Notes: generated by a model from the sequence alone, not told the origin. Positions 1-11,578 are shown, counted from the first letter of the stretch. The stretch: 64,000 nt of DNA from Proteus faecis (GCF_003144395.1 NZ_PENZ01000027.1:124001-188000); one strand, 5' to 3'. Made by a program: numbers and translations.

Positions 1-1
1 A

Positions 2-787
2 GGTCTGTCTAATGTTCCTTCTGCGGGTGATGAAGCAACGGTTGTTCGTGACGAGAAGAAAGCGCGTGAAGTTGCATTATACCGTCAAGGTAAATTCCGC
101 GATGTTAAACTGGCTCGTCAGCAGAAATCTAAACTGGAAAACATGTTTGCTAACATGGAAGAAGGTAAAACTTCTGAACTGAATATCGTTCTGAAAACTG
201 ACGTTCAAGGTACTTGTGAAGCGATTACTGATGCATTAGTTAAACTTTCTACTAATGAAGTTAAACTGAAAATCATCGGTTCAGGCGTAGGTGGTATCAC
301 CGAAACTGACGCAACATTAGCGGCCGCTTCTAACGCAATCATTCTTGGTTTCAACGTTCGTGCTGATGCATCTGCTCGCCGTATCATTGAACAAGAAAGT
401 GTTGATTTACGTTACTACTCCGTTATTTATAGTCTGATTGACGAAATCAAACTGGCAATGAGCGGCATGTTGGCACCTGAATATAAACAAGAAATCATGG
501 GTCTTGCAGAAGTCCGTGATGTGTTTAAATCACCTAAATTCGGTGCGATTGCGGGCTGTATGGTGGTTGAAGGTAACATCAAACGTAATAACCCAATTCG
601 TGTTCTACGTGATAACGTGGTTATCTATGAAGGCGAACTTGAGTCACTACGTCGCTTTAAAGATGACGTCAACGAAGTGCGTAATGGCATGGAATGTGGT
701 ATCGGTGTGAAAAACTACAACGATGTCCGTGTTGGCGACATGATTGAAGTCTTCCAAGTTATCGAAATCAAACGTTCTATTGATTAA
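2..787 (+). CDS. infB: translation initiation factor IF-2, C-terminal part
   Basis: This is the C-terminal part of the GTPase IF-2, which brings fMet-tRNA to the 30S subunit and promotes subunit joining. The reading frame is already open at the left edge, so the gene starts outside the window and only about 261 residues are seen. The GTPase domain is missing; what remains matches domains IV to VI-2, including the segment [17 protein letters not shown] and a C-terminal beta-barrel with NPIRVLRDN and [14 protein letters not shown]. Codon use is that of a highly expressed core gene. The rbfA, truB and rpsO genes follow in the order of the classic nusA-infB operon. Identity is very secure from near-complete residue conservation with enterobacterial IF-2. 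Confidence 0.97.
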   Translation, partial: GLSNVPSAGDEATVVRDEKKAREVALYRQGKFRDVKLARQQKSKLENMFANMEEGKTSELNIVLKTDVQGTCEAITDALVKLSTNEVKLKIIGSGVGGITETDATLAAASNAIILGFNVRADASARRIIEQESVDLRYYSVIYSLIDEIKLAMSGMLAPEYKQEIMGLAEVRDVFKSPKFGAIAGCMVVEGNIKRNNPIRVLRDNVVIYEGELESLRRFKDDVNEVRNGMECGIGVKNYNDVRVGDMIEVFQVIEIKRSID

Positions 788-807
788 TTTAGTACGTCTT
801 GTTTTAA

Positions 808-835
808 AAGGGAGCTCAAGGGCTCCCTTCTTATT
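808..835 (+). terminator. hairpin terminator after infB
   Basis: An 8-bp perfect stem, AAGGGAGC (808-815) with GCTCCCTT (822-829) around a 6-base loop, is followed by a T-rich but interrupted tract. It lies 21 bp after the infB stop and could end or attenuate infB transcription before rbfA. The rest of the gap up to 1089 is AT-rich with no gene; a TATACT hexamer at 1008-1013 is a weak candidate -10 for rbfA. Confidence 0.7.
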
Positions 836-1089
836 CCTTTCTTTGTTGTATTCTCCTCTTATTTTCTCTCCATTTTTCAATATAACCGAAATAGATTGCC
901 TTTCAGTAATTTATGAAAGTGAAATAACAGGGTAAAATAGCACCAAAGAAACATTTTATTTCTAAAGAAAGAAATCAGAGAAAGCGGTTGTTAAATACCA
1001 CTTCATGTATACTCTTTAGATATCATTGATTTTAGATTTGAATTAATAATGACAAGCAGGGCGATACCCTATTGTCAGGGAGAGATAAA

Positions 1090-1491
1090 ATGGCAAGAGA
1101 TTTTAGCCGTAGTCAGCGCGTTTCTCAGGAAATGCAAAAAGAAATCGCCATCATTTTACAACGTGAAGTCAAAGATCCACGCATTGGAATGGCCACGGTT
1201 TCTGGCGTTGAAATTTCTCGTGATTTGGCTTATGCCAAAGTGTTTGTCACCTTTTTAAACTTATCTGGTGGTGAAAAAAGCGAAGAAGAAATGGTTGCAG
1301 AGGGGTTAACTGCACTTAATGAAGCCGCTGGTTTTATTCGTTCTTTATTAGGCAAAGCGATGCGTTTACGCATTGTGCCTGAGCTGACATTTGCTTATGA
1401 CAACTCATTAGTTGAAGGTATGCGTATGTCTAACTTAGTTTCTAACGTCGTTAAAAGCGATGAAGAGCGTCGTCATAAAGAGGACAAATAA
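1090..1491 (+). CDS. rbfA: 30S ribosome-binding factor RbfA
   Basis: RbfA is a small KH-fold protein that binds immature 30S subunits, helps process the 16S rRNA 5' end and is needed for growth in the cold. The 133-residue product matches the family length and shows the typical segments [20 protein letters not shown] near the start and [16 protein letters not shown] in the second half, ending in a charged tail. The ATG at 1090 is preferred over an upstream one at 1072 because an AGGGAG ribosome-binding site lies 7 bases before it and the product then begins MARDF, as in relatives. Its stop codon overlaps the truB start (TAATG), so the two are translationally coupled. Confidence 0.96.
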   Translation: MARDFSRSQRVSQEMQKEIAIILQREVKDPRIGMATVSGVEISRDLAYAKVFVTFLNLSGGEKSEEEMVAEGLTALNEAAGFIRSLLGKAMRLRIVPELTFAYDNSLVEGMRMSNLVSNVVKSDEERRHKEDK

Positions 1492-2444
1492 TGGGGCGTC
1501 GTCGTAAGGGGCGTGAGATTAACGGCGTATTGCTACTCGATAAACCCCAAGATATTTCATCTAACGATGCACTCCAAAAAGTCCGCCGTATGTTTAATGC
1601 CAGTAAGGCTGGGCATACAGGGGCACTGGATCCTTTAGCAACAGGTATGCTCCCTATTTGTTTAGGTGAAGCAACGAAATTTTCACAGTTTCTATTGGAT
1701 TCTGATAAGCGTTATCGAGTTATTGCCCGTTTAGGGCAACGAACCGATACTTCTGATGCACATGGTGAGGTTATTCAAGAGCGCCCTGTGCAATTTACAC
1801 AGAAAGCTTTAGATGATGCCTTGGATAGTTTTCGTGGCGAAACATTGCAAGTCCCTTCAATGTACTCTGCCTTAAAACATCAAGGTAAACCGCTTTATGA
1901 ATATGCCCGACAAGGTATTGAAGTTGAGCGTGAAGCAAGACCGATTACCGTTTATGAACTTCAGTTTATTCGCTGGGAAGGTGATGAATTAGAGCTGGAG
2001 ATCCATTGTTCTAAAGGTACTTACATTCGAACAATTATTGATGATCTTGGTGAGAAATTACAATGTGGTGCTCACGTTATTTTCTTACGTCGACTAGAAG
2101 TTGCAGATTATCCTAAAGAGCGAATGGTAACGTTAGAGCAATTAAGCGCGATGATAGAGAAGGCTCAAACTGCACAAGAAGATCCTTTCTTGGCGCTTGA
2201 TGCGCTGTTATTGCCTATGGATACTGCAGTTGCACATTTTCCTGTTGTGAATCTGACCACGATTATTGCGGGTTATCTTAAGTTGGGACAACCTGTTCGT
2301 GTGAATCATGACATCAGTGAAGGTGAATGGGTAAGAGTAACTGAGGGTGATGAAAAAAAATTCATTGGCCTTGCTATCATCAAAGATGGCTTAGTTGCAC
2401 CGAAAAGAGTTGTTGTAGACTATAGCGCACAAGATAACACTTAA
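1491..2444 (+). CDS. truB: tRNA pseudouridine(55) synthase TruB
   Basis: TruB converts U55 in the T-loop of nearly all tRNAs to pseudouridine and also acts as a tRNA chaperone. The 317-residue protein has the catalytic motif [15 protein letters not shown] near residues 41-55, whose Asp is the nucleophile, followed by the KRYR and [12 protein letters not shown] segments of the catalytic domain and a C-terminal PUA-like domain. The start codon overlaps the rbfA stop by one base, as in the operon of relatives. Length and motifs are standard for the family; nothing odd is seen. Confidence 0.97.
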   Translation: MGRRRKGREINGVLLLDKPQDISSNDALQKVRRMFNASKAGHTGALDPLATGMLPICLGEATKFSQFLLDSDKRYRVIARLGQRTDTSDAHGEVIQERPVQFTQKALDDALDSFRGETLQVPSMYSALKHQGKPLYEYARQGIEVEREARPITVYELQFIRWEGDELELEIHCSKGTYIRTIIDDLGEKLQCGAHVIFLRRLEVADYPKERMVTLEQLSAMIEKAQTAQEDPFLALDALLLPMDTAVAHFPVVNLTTIIAGYLKLGQPVRVNHDISEGEWVRVTEGDEKKFIGLAIIKDGLVAPKRVVVDYSAQDNT

Positions 2445-2486
2445 TAGCAATCTTGCGCTAAAGGTGTTTGAAGCGTAGAATAATGC

Positions 2487-2567
2487 GGCTATCTGTTTAG
2501 GTGGCTGAGTTGGATAGCTGAATTAGAGATTGGCTATCTGAAAATTTTACTTAATTTGGAGTTTATT
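2487..2567 (+). promoter_or_regulatory. rpsO leader with alternative hairpins (candidate S15 operator)
   Basis: The leader holds GGCTATCTG at 2487-2495 and again at 2532-2540, with the complementary GATAGC at 2513-2518 between them. The middle arm can pair with either copy, giving mutually exclusive hairpins; the downstream one is extended by an AAT/ATT pairing. In E. coli, S15 represses its own mRNA through a pseudoknot in just this leader, so the same role is inferred here. The ribosome-binding site TTTGGAG sits just after the second arm. Confidence 0.5.
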
Positions 2568-2837
2568 ATGTCTCTAAGTACTGAAGCGAAAGCACAAATC
2601 GTTGCTGAATTTGGTCGTGATGCTAACGATACTGGCTCAAGCGAAGTTCAGATTGCACTGCTGACTGCAGAAATCAACCACCTGCAAGGTCACTTTTCAG
2701 AGCACAAAAAAGATCACCACAGCCGTCGTGGTCTGCTGCGTAAAGTTTCCAGCCGTCGTAATCTGCTGGACTACCTGAAACGTAAAGATGTTGCTCGTTA
2801 CTCTGCACTGATTGAACGTTTAGGTCTGCGTCGCTAA
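2568..2837 (+). CDS. rpsO: 30S ribosomal protein S15
   Basis: S15 is a primary 16S rRNA-binding protein of the platform of the small subunit and forms an intersubunit bridge. The 89-residue product [18 protein letters not shown]... contains the conserved [31 protein letters not shown] and [14 protein letters not shown] segments that make up its four-helix fold. The ATG at 2568 has a good GGAG seven bases upstream; an in-frame ATG 12 bases earlier would add MEFI and sits on the ribosome-binding site itself, so it was rejected. Strong terminator downstream, pnp beyond. Confidence 0.98.
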   Translation: MSLSTEAKAQIVAEFGRDANDTGSSEVQIALLTAEINHLQGHFSEHKKDHHSRRGLLRKVSSRRNLLDYLKRKDVARYSALIERLGLRR

Positions 2838-2855
2838 TCAAGAGAGTTTCACTGG

Positions 2856-2879
2856 AAAGGGGCCTGTTGGCCCCTTTTC
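2856..2879 (+). terminator. rpsO terminator
   Basis: A 9-bp perfect stem, AAAGGGGCC with GGCCCCTTT, around a TGTT loop, running into TTTTCT. It lies 18 bp after rpsO, the position of the rpsO t1 terminator in E. coli, which lets some transcription continue into pnp. Confidence 0.9.
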
Positions 2880-2962
2880 TACTAGAAAGTGCTATTTTTA
2901 ATATTAGTCGTTATGTTTTAATGTGGTGATTGTTATTTAGTCTCTCTAGTTACGACAATTCG

Positions 2963-3066
2963 CGCGGCTAATGAAAGTATTTCTCACTAAGTGGTTAATA
3001 TTTTCATTAGTCGCGAGGGGACGTAGCGGAGAAAAGATCATTCATCGTCGCTAAACATCTGGCGAC
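2963..3066 (+). promoter_or_regulatory. pnp leader stem-loops (RNase III processing site)
   Basis: A 14-bp stem pairs CGCGGCTAATGAAA (2963-2976) with TTTCATTAGTCGCG (3002-3015), with one G-U pair. A second small stem pairs GTCGC (3047-3051) with GCGAC (3062-3066), just before the pnp ribosome-binding site. In E. coli, RNase III cuts such a long leader stem and PNPase then represses its own translation. The arrangement here matches that model; processing itself is inferred. Confidence 0.75.
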
Positions 3067-3087
3067 AATAAGATAAAGGATATTATT

Positions 3088-5217
3088 TTGCTGAATCCTA
3101 CAGTTCGTAAATTTCAATACGGTCAACATACTGTTTCATTAGAAACAGGCATGATGGCTCGTCAAGCAACAGCTGCTGTTATGGTTGACATGGACGGCAC
3201 CGCTGTTTTTGTCACTGTTGTTGCAAAGAAAAAAGTTAAAGCTGGACAAGATTTCTTCCCATTAACAGTTAACTATCAAGAGCGTTCATACGCTGCTGGC
3301 CGTATCCCTGGTAGCTTCTTCCGTCGTGAAGGCCGTCCTGGTGAAGGCGAAACGTTAATTGCACGTTTAATTGACCGTCCTTTACGCCCATTATTCCCAG
3401 AAGGTTTTTTAAACGAAATTCAGATCGTTGCTACTGTTGTTTCAGTTAACCCACAAGTTAACCCAGATATCGTTGCAATGATTGGTGCTTCTGCGGTATT
3501 AGCGCTGTCAGGTGTTCCATTCAATGGCCCTATTGGTGGTGCTCGTGTTGGTTTTATCGATGGACAATATGTTTTAAACCCAACTGTTGATGAGCTGAAA
3601 GTCAGTAAATTAGACTTAGTGGTTGCCGGTACGGCAGGCGCAGTCCTGATGGTAGAATCGGAAGCTGATTTACTATCAGAAGAAGAAATGTTAGGTGCAG
3701 TTGTATTTGGTCATGATCAACAACAAGTTGTTATCGAAAACATTAATGCATTAGTTGCAGAAGTGGGTAAAGAGAAATGGGATTGGGCGCCAGAAGCTAT
3801 CAATCAAACTTTACATGACCGTATTGCACAATTAGCTCAAGCTCGTATTGGTGATGCTTATCGTATCACTGAAAAACAAGAACGCTATGAACAAATCGAA
3901 GCTATCCGTGATGAAGTTATTGCGACGCTAGTCGCTGAAGATGAAACTTTAGATGAAGCCGAAATCAGTGAAATCTTCTCAGGTCTTGAGAAAAACATCG
4001 TTCGTGCTCGCGTATTAGCTGGTGAACCACGCATTGATGGCCGTGAAAAAGACATGGTACGTGCATTAGATATTCGCACTGGTTTATTACCACGTACTCA
4101 CGGTTCAGCACTATTTACTCGTGGTGAAACTCAGGCTCTGGTAACGGCAACATTAGGTACTGCACGTGATGCTCAAACCATTGATGACATCATGGGTGAG
4201 CACACTGATACATTCTTACTGCATTATAACTTCCCTCCATACTCTGTTGGTGAAACAGGCATGATGGGTTCACCAAAACGTCGTGAAATCGGCCATGGCC
4301 GTTTAGCAAAACGTGGTGTGTTAGCTGTAATGCCAACAATTGAAGAATTCCCATATACTGTTCGTGTGGTTTCTGAAATCACTGAATCAAATGGTTCATC
4401 TTCAATGGCATCTGTTTGTGGTGCTTCTTTAGCGCTGATGGATGCAGGTGTGCCAATTAAAGAATCTGTTGCAGGTATTGCAATGGGTCTAGTCAAAGAA
4501 GGCGACAACTTTGTTGTTCTTTCCGATATCCTGGGTGATGAAGACCATTTAGGCGATATGGACTTTAAAGTTGCTGGTAGCCGTAACGGTGTCAGCGCAT
4601 TACAGATGGATATCAAAATTGAAGGTATCACTCGCGAAATCATGCAGGTTGCATTAAACCAAGCGAAAAGCGCACGTCTACATATTTTAGGCGTAATGGA
4701 AGATGCAATTAGCAAACCTCGTGCTGATATTTCTGAATTCGCACCGCGCATTCATACAATCAAAATTAATCCAGACAAGATCAAAGACGTTATTGGTAAA
4801 GGCGGTTCTGTTATCCGTGCATTAACGGAAGAAACTGGTACAACTATCGAAATCGAAGATGATGGTACAGTGAAGATTGCTGCAACAAGTGGTGATCAAG
4901 CAAAACAAGCTATCGCTCGTATCGAAGAGATCACGGCAGAAGTTGAAGTGGGTCGTATCTACAACGGTAAAGTAACTCGTATCGTAGATTTCGGTGCATT
5001 CGTTGCTATCGGTGGCGGTAAAGAAGGTCTGGTTCATATTTCTCAAATCGCAGACAAACGCGTTGAGAAGGTGAGTGACTACTTGGAAATGGGTCAAGAA
5101 GTGCCAGTTAAAGTACTGGAAATTGACCGTCAAGGCCGTATTCGCTTAAGCATGAAAGAAGCTCAAGCTAATCAGCAGGAAGCAACAGAAACTTCTTCTG
5201 AAGATTCTGCTAATTAA
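3088..5217 (+). CDS. pnp: polynucleotide phosphorylase (PNPase)
   Basis: PNPase degrades RNA 3' to 5' by phosphorolysis and is part of the RNA degradosome. The 709-residue protein has two RNase PH-like domains ([29 protein letters not shown] near residue 65; [15 protein letters not shown] and the [19 protein letters not shown] segment in the second), then a KH domain ([23 protein letters not shown]) and an S1 domain at the C-terminus. The start is a TTG, with AAGGA seven bases upstream; this uncommon start is shared with E. coli pnp. The leader carries RNase III-type hairpins, so autoregulation is expected. Confidence 0.98.
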   Translation: MLNPTVRKFQYGQHTVSLETGMMARQATAAVMVDMDGTAVFVTVVAKKKVKAGQDFFPLTVNYQERSYAAGRIPGSFFRREGRPGEGETLIARLIDRPLRPLFPEGFLNEIQIVATVVSVNPQVNPDIVAMIGASAVLALSGVPFNGPIGGARVGFIDGQYVLNPTVDELKVSKLDLVVAGTAGAVLMVESEADLLSEEEMLGAVVFGHDQQQVVIENINALVAEVGKEKWDWAPEAINQTLHDRIAQLAQARIGDAYRITEKQERYEQIEAIRDEVIATLVAEDETLDEAEISEIFSGLEKNIVRARVLAGEPRIDGREKDMVRALDIRTGLLPRTHGSALFTRGETQALVTATLGTARDAQTIDDIMGEHTDTFLLHYNFPPYSVGETGMMGSPKRREIGHGRLAKRGVLAVMPTIEEFPYTVRVVSEITESNGSSSMASVCGASLALMDAGVPIKESVAGIAMGLVKEGDNFVVLSDILGDEDHLGDMDFKVAGSRNGVSALQMDIKIEGITREIMQVALNQAKSARLHILGVMEDAISKPRADISEFAPRIHTIKINPDKIKDVIGKGGSVIRALTEETGTTIEIEDDGTVKIAATSGDQAKQAIARIEEITAEVEVGRIYNGKVTRIVDFGAFVAIGGGKEGLVHISQIADKRVEKVSDYLEMGQEVPVKVLEIDRQGRIRLSMKEAQANQQEATETSSEDSAN

Positions 5218-5227
5218 TGATACTCTA

Positions 5228-5257
5228 CTACCGATATCTAGACATGGGTATCGGTAG
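5228..5257 (+). other. hairpin between pnp and nlpI
   Basis: A perfect 9-bp inverted repeat, CTACCGATA (5228-5236) with TATCGGTAG (5249-5257), around a 12-base loop. There is no T-tract, so it is more likely an RNA-processing or 3'-stabilising hairpin than a full intrinsic terminator. Confidence 0.5.
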
Positions 5258-5329
5258 AGACTTATTATGATTGACAAGTAGGACGTCTAGAACGCTTTTT
5301 GTTGAAAGGTCTGACTTTGGGAGTGAGAA

Positions 5330-6217
5330 ATGAAAACATTTCTGCGCGGTTGTTCTATTGCTGTTTTCATCTTTATTTCCGGATGCAGCACTAGTCCAGA
5401 GTGGCGTCAGAATGCGATTTTTGCCACACCATTGCAGCCTTCTTTACAACAAGAAGTGATATTGGCTCGTATAGAACAAATCCTAGCGAGCCGCTCATTA
5501 ACCGAAGATGAATACGCACAGCTTTTATATGAGCGTGGTGTGCTGTATGATAGCCTCGGTTTACGAGCTTTAGCGCGTAATGATTTTTCAATGGCGCTAT
5601 CAATACGACCAGATATGCTAGAAATTTTTAATTTTCTAGGTATCTATTTTACGCAAGCAGCGAATTATGATGCTGCTTATGAAGCGTTTGATTCTGTTTT
5701 AGAGCTTGATCCAACTTACAATAATGCGCGTTTTAATCGTGGTATCGCTTCGTACTACGGTGGCCGATTGAAATTGGCGCAGGATGATCTGCAGGCGTTT
5801 TATCAGGTCGATCCAAATGATCCCATTCGTTCGCTTTGGTTATATCTTGTAGAAAAAGAGATAAACACTGATTTGGCTAAACAACAGCTAAAACAGCGAT
5901 ACCAGCAGGCGGATAAAACGGGACAATGGGGATGGAATATAGTTGAGTTTTATTTAGGCGACATAAATGAGAAAACATTAATGTTGAAACTAAATGAGGC
6001 TTCAACCGATAACACTTCGCTCGCTGAGCATCTTAGTGAAACTAACTTCTATTTAGGTAAGTATTACCTAAGTCTGGGGGATACGGATAGCGCAGAAGCG
6101 TTATTCAAGCTGACGGTTGCCAACAACGCACATAACTTTGTTGAGCACCGCTACGCATTGTTGGAATTAGCACTGTTAGGCCAACAAGAAGACCTAGCGG
6201 AATCGGACCAGCAATAG
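5330..6217 (+). CDS. nlpI: lipoprotein NlpI
   Basis: NlpI is an outer-membrane lipoprotein adaptor that brings the protease Prc to the murein endopeptidase MepS and links peptidoglycan enzymes. The 295-residue product starts with a lipoprotein signal, with lipobox ISGC and the acylated Cys at residue 19, followed by Ser, which favours the outer membrane. The rest is made of TPR-type helical repeats (for example [19 protein letters not shown] and [20 protein letters not shown]). The ribosome-binding site GGGAG is clear. Position between pnp and deaD matches E. coli. Confidence 0.96.
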   Translation: MKTFLRGCSIAVFIFISGCSTSPEWRQNAIFATPLQPSLQQEVILARIEQILASRSLTEDEYAQLLYERGVLYDSLGLRALARNDFSMALSIRPDMLEIFNFLGIYFTQAANYDAAYEAFDSVLELDPTYNNARFNRGIASYYGGRLKLAQDDLQAFYQVDPNDPIRSLWLYLVEKEINTDLAKQQLKQRYQQADKTGQWGWNIVEFYLGDINEKTLMLKLNEASTDNTSLAEHLSETNFYLGKYYLSLGDTDSAEALFKLTVANNAHNFVEHRYALLELALLGQQEDLAESDQQ

Positions 6218-6388
6218 CTGACGAACATTTCTCTGATCAGTTTGAAAGCCATCATCTACACAGGATGAGGGCTTGTTTGTTCGTTTAATAATATAATTTG
6301 AGCCAGTTCACATTTTAGATGATAAAGACCGACAAACCATGCGGTATGTTATGTCAACTGGCTGCCATAATGAATGAGGCACAGTGAC

Positions 6389-8245
6389 ATGACTACTGAA
6401 ACCGATATGACTTTTGCTGATCTAGGTTTATCAGCACCTATTTTGACTGCACTGAATGACTTAGGCTACGAGAAGCCTTCTCCAATTCAGCAACAATGTA
6501 TTCCTTTCCTTTTAAACGGTAATGATGTTTTAGGTATGGCACAGACGGGTAGTGGTAAAACTGCCGCATTTAGCCTGCCGTTATTACATAATCTTGATGA
6601 ATCATTAAAAGCACCACAAATTTTAGTTTTAGCACCAACTCGTGAACTTGCGGTTCAGGTTGCTGAAGCAATTGAAGATTTTTCTAAGCATTTACCAAAA
6701 GTAAATGTTGTTGCTCTGTATGGTGGTCAGCGTTACGACGTTCAATTACGTGCGTTACGTCAAGGGCCACAAGTGGTTGTAGGTACACCAGGTCGTTTAT
6801 TAGACCATTTAAACCGTGGCACATTAGACTTATCTAAATTAAAAGGTTTAGTCTTAGATGAAGCTGATGAAATGTTACGTATGGGCTTTATTGAAGATGT
6901 TGAAAACATTTTAAGTAAGATCCCAGCAGAACACCAAACTGCACTGTTCTCTGCAACAATGCCAGAAGCTATTCGTCGAATTACTCGTCGTTTTATGAAC
7001 GATCCGAAAGAAGTTCGCATCCAAAGTAGCGTAACAACACGTCCAGACATTAGCCAAAGCTATTGGATGACATTTGGCGCGCGTAAAAATGAAGCGTTAA
7101 TTCGTTTCTTAGAAGCAGAAGATTTTGATGCGGCAATTATTTTCGTTCGTACTAAAAACGCAACATTAGAAGTAGCTGAAGCTTTAGAGCGTAATGGTTA
7201 TAACAGCGCAGCGTTAAATGGTGATATGAACCAATCACTGCGTGAGCAAACATTAGAACGTCTGAAAAATGGTCGTTTAGACATTTTAATCGCGACTGAC
7301 GTTGCTGCTCGTGGTCTTGACGTTGACCGTATCAGCCTTGTTGTGAACTATGATATCCCAATGGATTCAGAATCTTACGTTCACCGTATTGGCCGTACAG
7401 GTCGTGCAGGTCGTGCTGGCCGTGCAATTTTATTCGTTGATAACCGTGAGCGTCGTTTACTGCGCAATATCGAACGTACAATGAAGATGACTATTCCTGA
7501 AGTAGAGCTGCCAAATGCAGAACTTATCAGCCAACGTCGTCAGGAAAAATTTGCACAGCAAATTGCGCAACAATTAGAAACTAGCAACCTTGACCAGTAT
7601 CGTGCTCTGTTACCTAAATTAGCTCCACAAGGTGAAGAAGCGCTGGATATGGAAACACTGGCTGCGGTATTGCTGAAGATGGCTCAAGGTGAGCGCGCAC
7701 TTATTCTACCACCTGATCCCGTTCGTCGTCCTCGTCGTGAATTTAACGATCGTGACGATCGTCGCCGTGATAACGATCGCGAGCGTTCTCCTCGTCGTGA
7801 ACGTCGTGATGCTGGCGAAATGGATTTATACCGTATTGAAGTGGGTCGTGATGATGGTGTTGAAGTTCGTCATATTGTTGGTGCGATTGCTAACGAAGGC
7901 GATATCAGCAGCCGTTACATTGGTAATATCAAACTGTATGGTTCTCACTCAACCATCGAATTACCAAAAGGTATGCCAACAGATTTATTAAGCCATTTCA
8001 CACGTACGCGTATTATGAACAAACCACTGAATATGCAATTAGTGGGTGATGCACAATCTCAGCCTTTCCGTGAGCGTCGTAATAACAGTCGTCGTGATGG
8101 TCAGCCACAAGGTGGTCGTCGTTTTAGTAACGGTGATCAACCACAACGTCGTGGTAATAACGATCGTGGTGGTGAACGTGGTAACTTCCGTGGTCGCAAT
8201 AACGAAGGCACACCTCGTCGTCGTAGTAGCACTCATAACCAATAA
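6389..8245 (+). CDS. deaD: ATP-dependent RNA helicase DeaD (CsdA)
   Basis: DeaD is a cold-induced DEAD-box RNA helicase that helps ribosome assembly and mRNA decay at low temperature. The product of about 618 residues has the Q motif ([14 protein letters not shown]), Walker [12 protein letters not shown], the DEAD box in [13 protein letters not shown], and [11 protein letters not shown] motif VI, followed by the DbpA-like RNA-binding domain and an Arg/Asp/Gly-rich basic tail. ATG 6389 is preferred because GAGG lies 9 bases before it; an in-frame ATG at 6374 would add five residues but has no such site. A strong terminator follows. Confidence 0.97.
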   Translation: MTTETDMTFADLGLSAPILTALNDLGYEKPSPIQQQCIPFLLNGNDVLGMAQTGSGKTAAFSLPLLHNLDESLKAPQILVLAPTRELAVQVAEAIEDFSKHLPKVNVVALYGGQRYDVQLRALRQGPQVVVGTPGRLLDHLNRGTLDLSKLKGLVLDEADEMLRMGFIEDVENILSKIPAEHQTALFSATMPEAIRRITRRFMNDPKEVRIQSSVTTRPDISQSYWMTFGARKNEALIRFLEAEDFDAAIIFVRTKNATLEVAEALERNGYNSAALNGDMNQSLREQTLERLKNGRLDILIATDVAARGLDVDRISLVVNYDIPMDSESYVHRIGRTGRAGRAGRAILFVDNRERRLLRNIERTMKMTIPEVELPNAELISQRRQEKFAQQIAQQLETSNLDQYRALLPKLAPQGEEALDMETLAAVLLKMAQGERALILPPDPVRRPRREFNDRDDRRRDNDRERSPRRERRDAGEMDLYRIEVGRDDGVEVRHIVGAIANEGDISSRYIGNIKLYGSHSTIELPKGMPTDLLSHFTRTRIMNKPLNMQLVGDAQSQPFRERRNNSRRDGQPQGGRRFSNGDQPQRRGNNDRGGERGNFRGRNNEGTPRRRSSTHNQ

Positions 8246-8292
8246 GAGTTGGTAATTAACTTAATTTTAAATTGAGTTGATGACAAAAATAA

Positions 8293-8323
8293 AACCAGTC
8301 AACGAGAGTTGGCTGGTTTTTTT
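8293..8323 (+). terminator. deaD terminator
   Basis: An 11-bp stem, AACCAGTCAAC (8293-8303) with GTTGGCTGGTT (8308-8318), one T-G pair, GAGA loop, followed by a run of T residues. A textbook intrinsic terminator. Confidence 0.95.
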
Positions 8324-8384
8324 ATACTTATTTTAATGGTATAAAATTTGTCACGACCGACTTCCATTAATCATAGGAAAGTTC

Positions 8385-8885
8385 ATGCAAACCAATCAAT
8401 TAGAATTACGTTGTATTCAGCAAGATGATGATACTCAACGTACAGACTTCAATTTTTATATTGATGGTATAGCATTGGATAAATGGTTCGGGTTTGAGAA
8501 ATAAACAGATTTACGCTTTTCAGATTTTGACTTGGATTTTTTCGTTGTTGATAAAGCTCGTTTCCCGAATTATGACCGTCATAAAATTATTCGCAGTAAA
8601 ATAGAGCAATATTTAGGAAATAAACCTGTTTATACTCAATTAGATAATAATCGATTGGTGTTGTATCGTTGTCATTGTGGTAGCGATTATTGCTCTGTGA
8701 TCGCTTGTGATTTAGAAATTACAGAAGATCAGGTGAAGTGGAATAATATTGCTTATGAAGATGGGTTAGATAAAGAAGACGCACTAGAACTTGATGAACA
8801 TGGAATTACGCCTATTGAACAGCTTATTTTTGATCGTAAGCAGTATCAGCAAGTTTTTAATGAGTATTTAGAACAATACTTATGA
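8385..8885 (+). pseudogene. hypothetical protein interrupted by in-frame TAA
   Basis: A single reading frame of 167 codons runs from an ATG at 8385, with AGGA six bases upstream, to 8885. It is interrupted by one in-frame TAA at 8502-8504, after 39 codons. Both halves look coding: the first encodes LRCIQQDDDTQRTDFNFYI, the second a 127-residue acidic segment with CHCGSDYCSVIACDLEITED, whose clustered Cys residues could bind metal. I do not recognise the family. It could be a recent pseudogene, a base-call error, or two polypeptides, since no good second start with a ribosome-binding site is seen. It lies alone between the deaD terminator and the convergent btsR. Confidence 0.7.
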
Positions 8886-8921
8886 TTATCTAAATACCCA
8901 TTTATTACAGGGCGTTATTAA

Positions 8922-9638
8922 TTAGCTTAAACCAATCGCTTCTTTTAATGGTTTTAGATATCGGCGACTAACAGGAATTTGGCTATTATTGTGTAATATC
9001 AATTCTGCCTGCCCATTATCACCAAAAATAATCTCATTAACATAATCCATATTCACTAAATATTGGCGATGGCAACGAACTAATTGTGTACGTGTTTCTA
9101 AGGTACGTAGTGTTAATTCAGTAAAGCCTTCCTGACCTTGATTATTGGTAACATAAACACCACTGAGTCTTGATGTTGCAAATACAGCCTCATCAATGGG
9201 CATTAACCAAATTCGGCTATGACCGGTACATGGAATGCACTTTAAACGCTCTTCAGGCGGTGTTAAGAGATCAATATTCTGCTTCTTACCTTGGCGTAAA
9301 CGATTTAGTGTTTTCGTTAATCGCTCTTGCTCTAATGGCTTGAGTAAATAATCAAAAGCGTGCTCTTCAAAAGCCTGAATGGCATACTCTTCAAATGCAG
9401 TTAAAAAGACAATATAAGGGCGATGTTCAGGATCAAGCATTGTGACCATTTCAAGGCCAGTAATACGAGGCATTTGAATATCCAGAAAAACAACATCAGG
9501 CTTTTTACGATGTATTTCTCCTATAGCTTCAATCGCATTACTGCATTCACCAACAATATGAATATCCTTTTCAGTTTCAAGTAAACAACGTACATTTTCA
9601 CGAGCCAACGGCTCATCATCAACGATTAATATATTCAT
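8922..9638 (-). CDS. btsR: LytTR response regulator BtsR (YehT)
   Basis: BtsR is the response regulator partner of BtsS; in E. coli it activates the pyruvate transporter gene btsT in response to external pyruvate. The 238-residue protein has a receiver domain with the acidic pair in IVDDEP, phospho-acceptor Asp53 in VVFLDIQMP and Lys in LLKPLEQ, then a LytTR DNA-binding domain ([42 protein letters not shown]). It begins two bases after the btsS stop, so the pair forms one unit read from the btsS promoter. Confidence 0.93.
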   Translation of the reverse strand: MNILIVDDEPLARENVRCLLETEKDIHIVGECSNAIEAIGEIHRKKPDVVFLDIQMPRITGLEMVTMLDPEHRPYIVFLTAFEEYAIQAFEEHAFDYLLKPLEQERLTKTLNRLRQGKKQNIDLLTPPEERLKCIPCTGHSRIWLMPIDEAVFATSRLSGVYVTNNQGQEGFTELTLRTLETRTQLVRCHRQYLVNMDYVNEIIFGDNGQAELILHNNSQIPVSRRYLKPLKEAIGLS

Positions 9639-9640
9639 TG

Positions 9641-11344
9641 TTATGTAACTTTATCCATGCTTTTTTCCAGAGGTAAGCAAATTTTCACCTTTGTATATTT
9701 ATCGGCTTGGCATTCAACTAAAACACCATAAAGCTCGCCATAGCGTAATTTTAATCGTTTATCCACTAGTCTCATGCCTAAACCTAATTGATGCGATGGG
9801 CATTGATGACGGTAAAGTCCGGCATTATCACAAATTTCGATAATGATTAAATGATGCTCTTGATATGCTCTAATTGTAATCTTTCCTGTGTCCAATAACT
9901 GTGATGTTCCATGTTTAATTGCATTCTCGACCATGGGTTGAAGAGAAAATGCTGGTAAGCGTGCATTAGCTAAGTTTTCGGGTATTTGAATATCAATCTG
10001 TAACCGTTCCTGAAAACGCGCTTTTTCGATTTGTAAATACGCATTCACATGTTCAATTTCGTCACTTAATGTCACCACTGCCTCGGGTCTTTTTAAATTC
10101 TTACGGAAGAAAGTAGAGAGAAATTGCACTAATTGCTTTGCTTGTTCGCTATCACGTCGAATAACCGCTTGTAATGTATTAAGTGCATTAAAAAGAAAGT
10201 GAGGATTAACTTGAGCATGTAAGAGTTTAATCTCAGATTCTAAAAGAGATTGCTTATTTCGCTCATATTGTCCTGCCAAAATTTGTGCAGATAATAGACT
10301 TGCGATACCTTCACCTAAGGTGCGATTAATAGAACTAAATAGGCGATTTTTAGCCTCATAAAGTTTAATTGTGCCAATGACTTGGTTATTTTCACCTCTT
10401 AGTGGAATAACTAAGGTTGAGCCTAGTTTGCAATGGGGGGAAAGGGTGCAACGATAGGGCGTTTCATTGCCATCAGCATAGACTACTTCATTATTATTAA
10501 TGGCTTGTTTGGATTGAATGGATGAAATAGGGGTTCCTGGTAAATGGTGATCAGCGCCAATACCAATAAAAGCCAGCAGCTTTTCTCTATCTGTAATAGC
10601 AACCGCACTGACTCTTAATTCCTGATAAATGACTTTTGCTACACGGGTACTGTTATCTTGGTTAAATCCTTTACGTAAAATACCTTCAGTACAGACAGCG
10701 ATTTTTAATGCTTGTGTTGAGAATGCACTGGTATATTTTTCAAATATAGCGCGTCTATCTTGTAATATTCGAATAAACATTGCAGCGCCAATGGTATTAG
10801 CTACGATCATAGGGGCAGCAATATCTTTAACTAAAGAAAGTGCTTCATTAAACGGACGTGCTAATAATAAGATGATGCTCATCTGTATTATTTCAGCAAA
10901 GAAGGTCACTGTTGCTGCCGTCCATGGGTTAAATATTCGATGCATCTGCCCATGTTTTACGTAATAACGATGAACTAGCCCACCAATTAATCCCTCTGCA
11001 ATAGTCGATACCATGCAGCTAAATGCAGTCATACCACCTAGTGAATAGCGGTGTAAGCCTCCTGTAAAACCCACAAGAAAACCGACGTAAGGGCCTCCTA
11101 GCAATCCACCTAAGACAGAGCCAATAGCACGCGTATTAGCAATAGAATCATTAATATGTAGCCCAAAATAGGTACCCATAATGCAGAAAATAGAGAATAT
11201 AACGTAGCACATCAATTTATGTGGTAGTTTTATCGTGACCTGTAAAAGTGGCGTAAATAGAGGTGTTTTACTTAAAAACCAAGCAATAATTAAATAAACG
11301 CACATTTGCTGTAATAACAGCAAAATAAGATCAAATTCATACAT
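9641..11344 (-). CDS. btsS: LytS-type sensor kinase BtsS (YehU)
   Basis: BtsS is a high-affinity pyruvate sensor kinase in the inner membrane. The 567-residue protein has about six hydrophobic segments in the first 200 residues (5TM-5TMR_LYT domain, with [15 protein letters not shown]), a GAF domain in the middle ([27 protein letters not shown]), then a HisKA_2-like region with the phospho-acceptor His in [13 protein letters not shown] and an ATP-binding domain with N-box MVENAIKHG and [12 protein letters not shown]. Close residue-level resemblance to E. coli BtsS runs along the whole length. The gap 11345-11578 between it and the divergent efflux operon must hold both promoters. Confidence 0.93.
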   Translation of the reverse strand: MYEFDLILLLLQQMCVYLIIAWFLSKTPLFTPLLQVTIKLPHKLMCYVIFSIFCIMGTYFGLHINDSIANTRAIGSVLGGLLGGPYVGFLVGFTGGLHRYSLGGMTAFSCMVSTIAEGLIGGLVHRYYVKHGQMHRIFNPWTAATVTFFAEIIQMSIILLLARPFNEALSLVKDIAAPMIVANTIGAAMFIRILQDRRAIFEKYTSAFSTQALKIAVCTEGILRKGFNQDNSTRVAKVIYQELRVSAVAITDREKLLAFIGIGADHHLPGTPISSIQSKQAINNNEVVYADGNETPYRCTLSPHCKLGSTLVIPLRGENNQVIGTIKLYEAKNRLFSSINRTLGEGIASLLSAQILAGQYERNKQSLLESEIKLLHAQVNPHFLFNALNTLQAVIRRDSEQAKQLVQFLSTFFRKNLKRPEAVVTLSDEIEHVNAYLQIEKARFQERLQIDIQIPENLANARLPAFSLQPMVENAIKHGTSQLLDTGKITIRAYQEHHLIIIEICDNAGLYRHQCPSHQLGLGMRLVDKRLKLRYGELYGVLVECQADKYTKVKICLPLEKSMDKVT

Positions 11345-11578
11345 AAGTATTGAGTACCGTTCTCTTTTCTATCTGATATATATAAAAAGTTCAGATAAAA
11401 CGGGGATATTAATTAGACGATAAAGTTTGATATAAGAATAACTTAATCGCACTATCAAAGAAAATATTCCTTTGCGTCAGTGATCTGGCGCACAAAATTC
11501 TTAAAGAAATTCTGAGTTATTGTGTAATATAACTCTGTCAGTGAGTGTTCTACTTCACTATTAAGGTCTAATCGTTAT

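Noticed and set aside
3885-5133. Antisense open frames across pnp
   Set aside because: They lie opposite a highly conserved gene, lack ribosome-binding sites and show no protein-like pattern.
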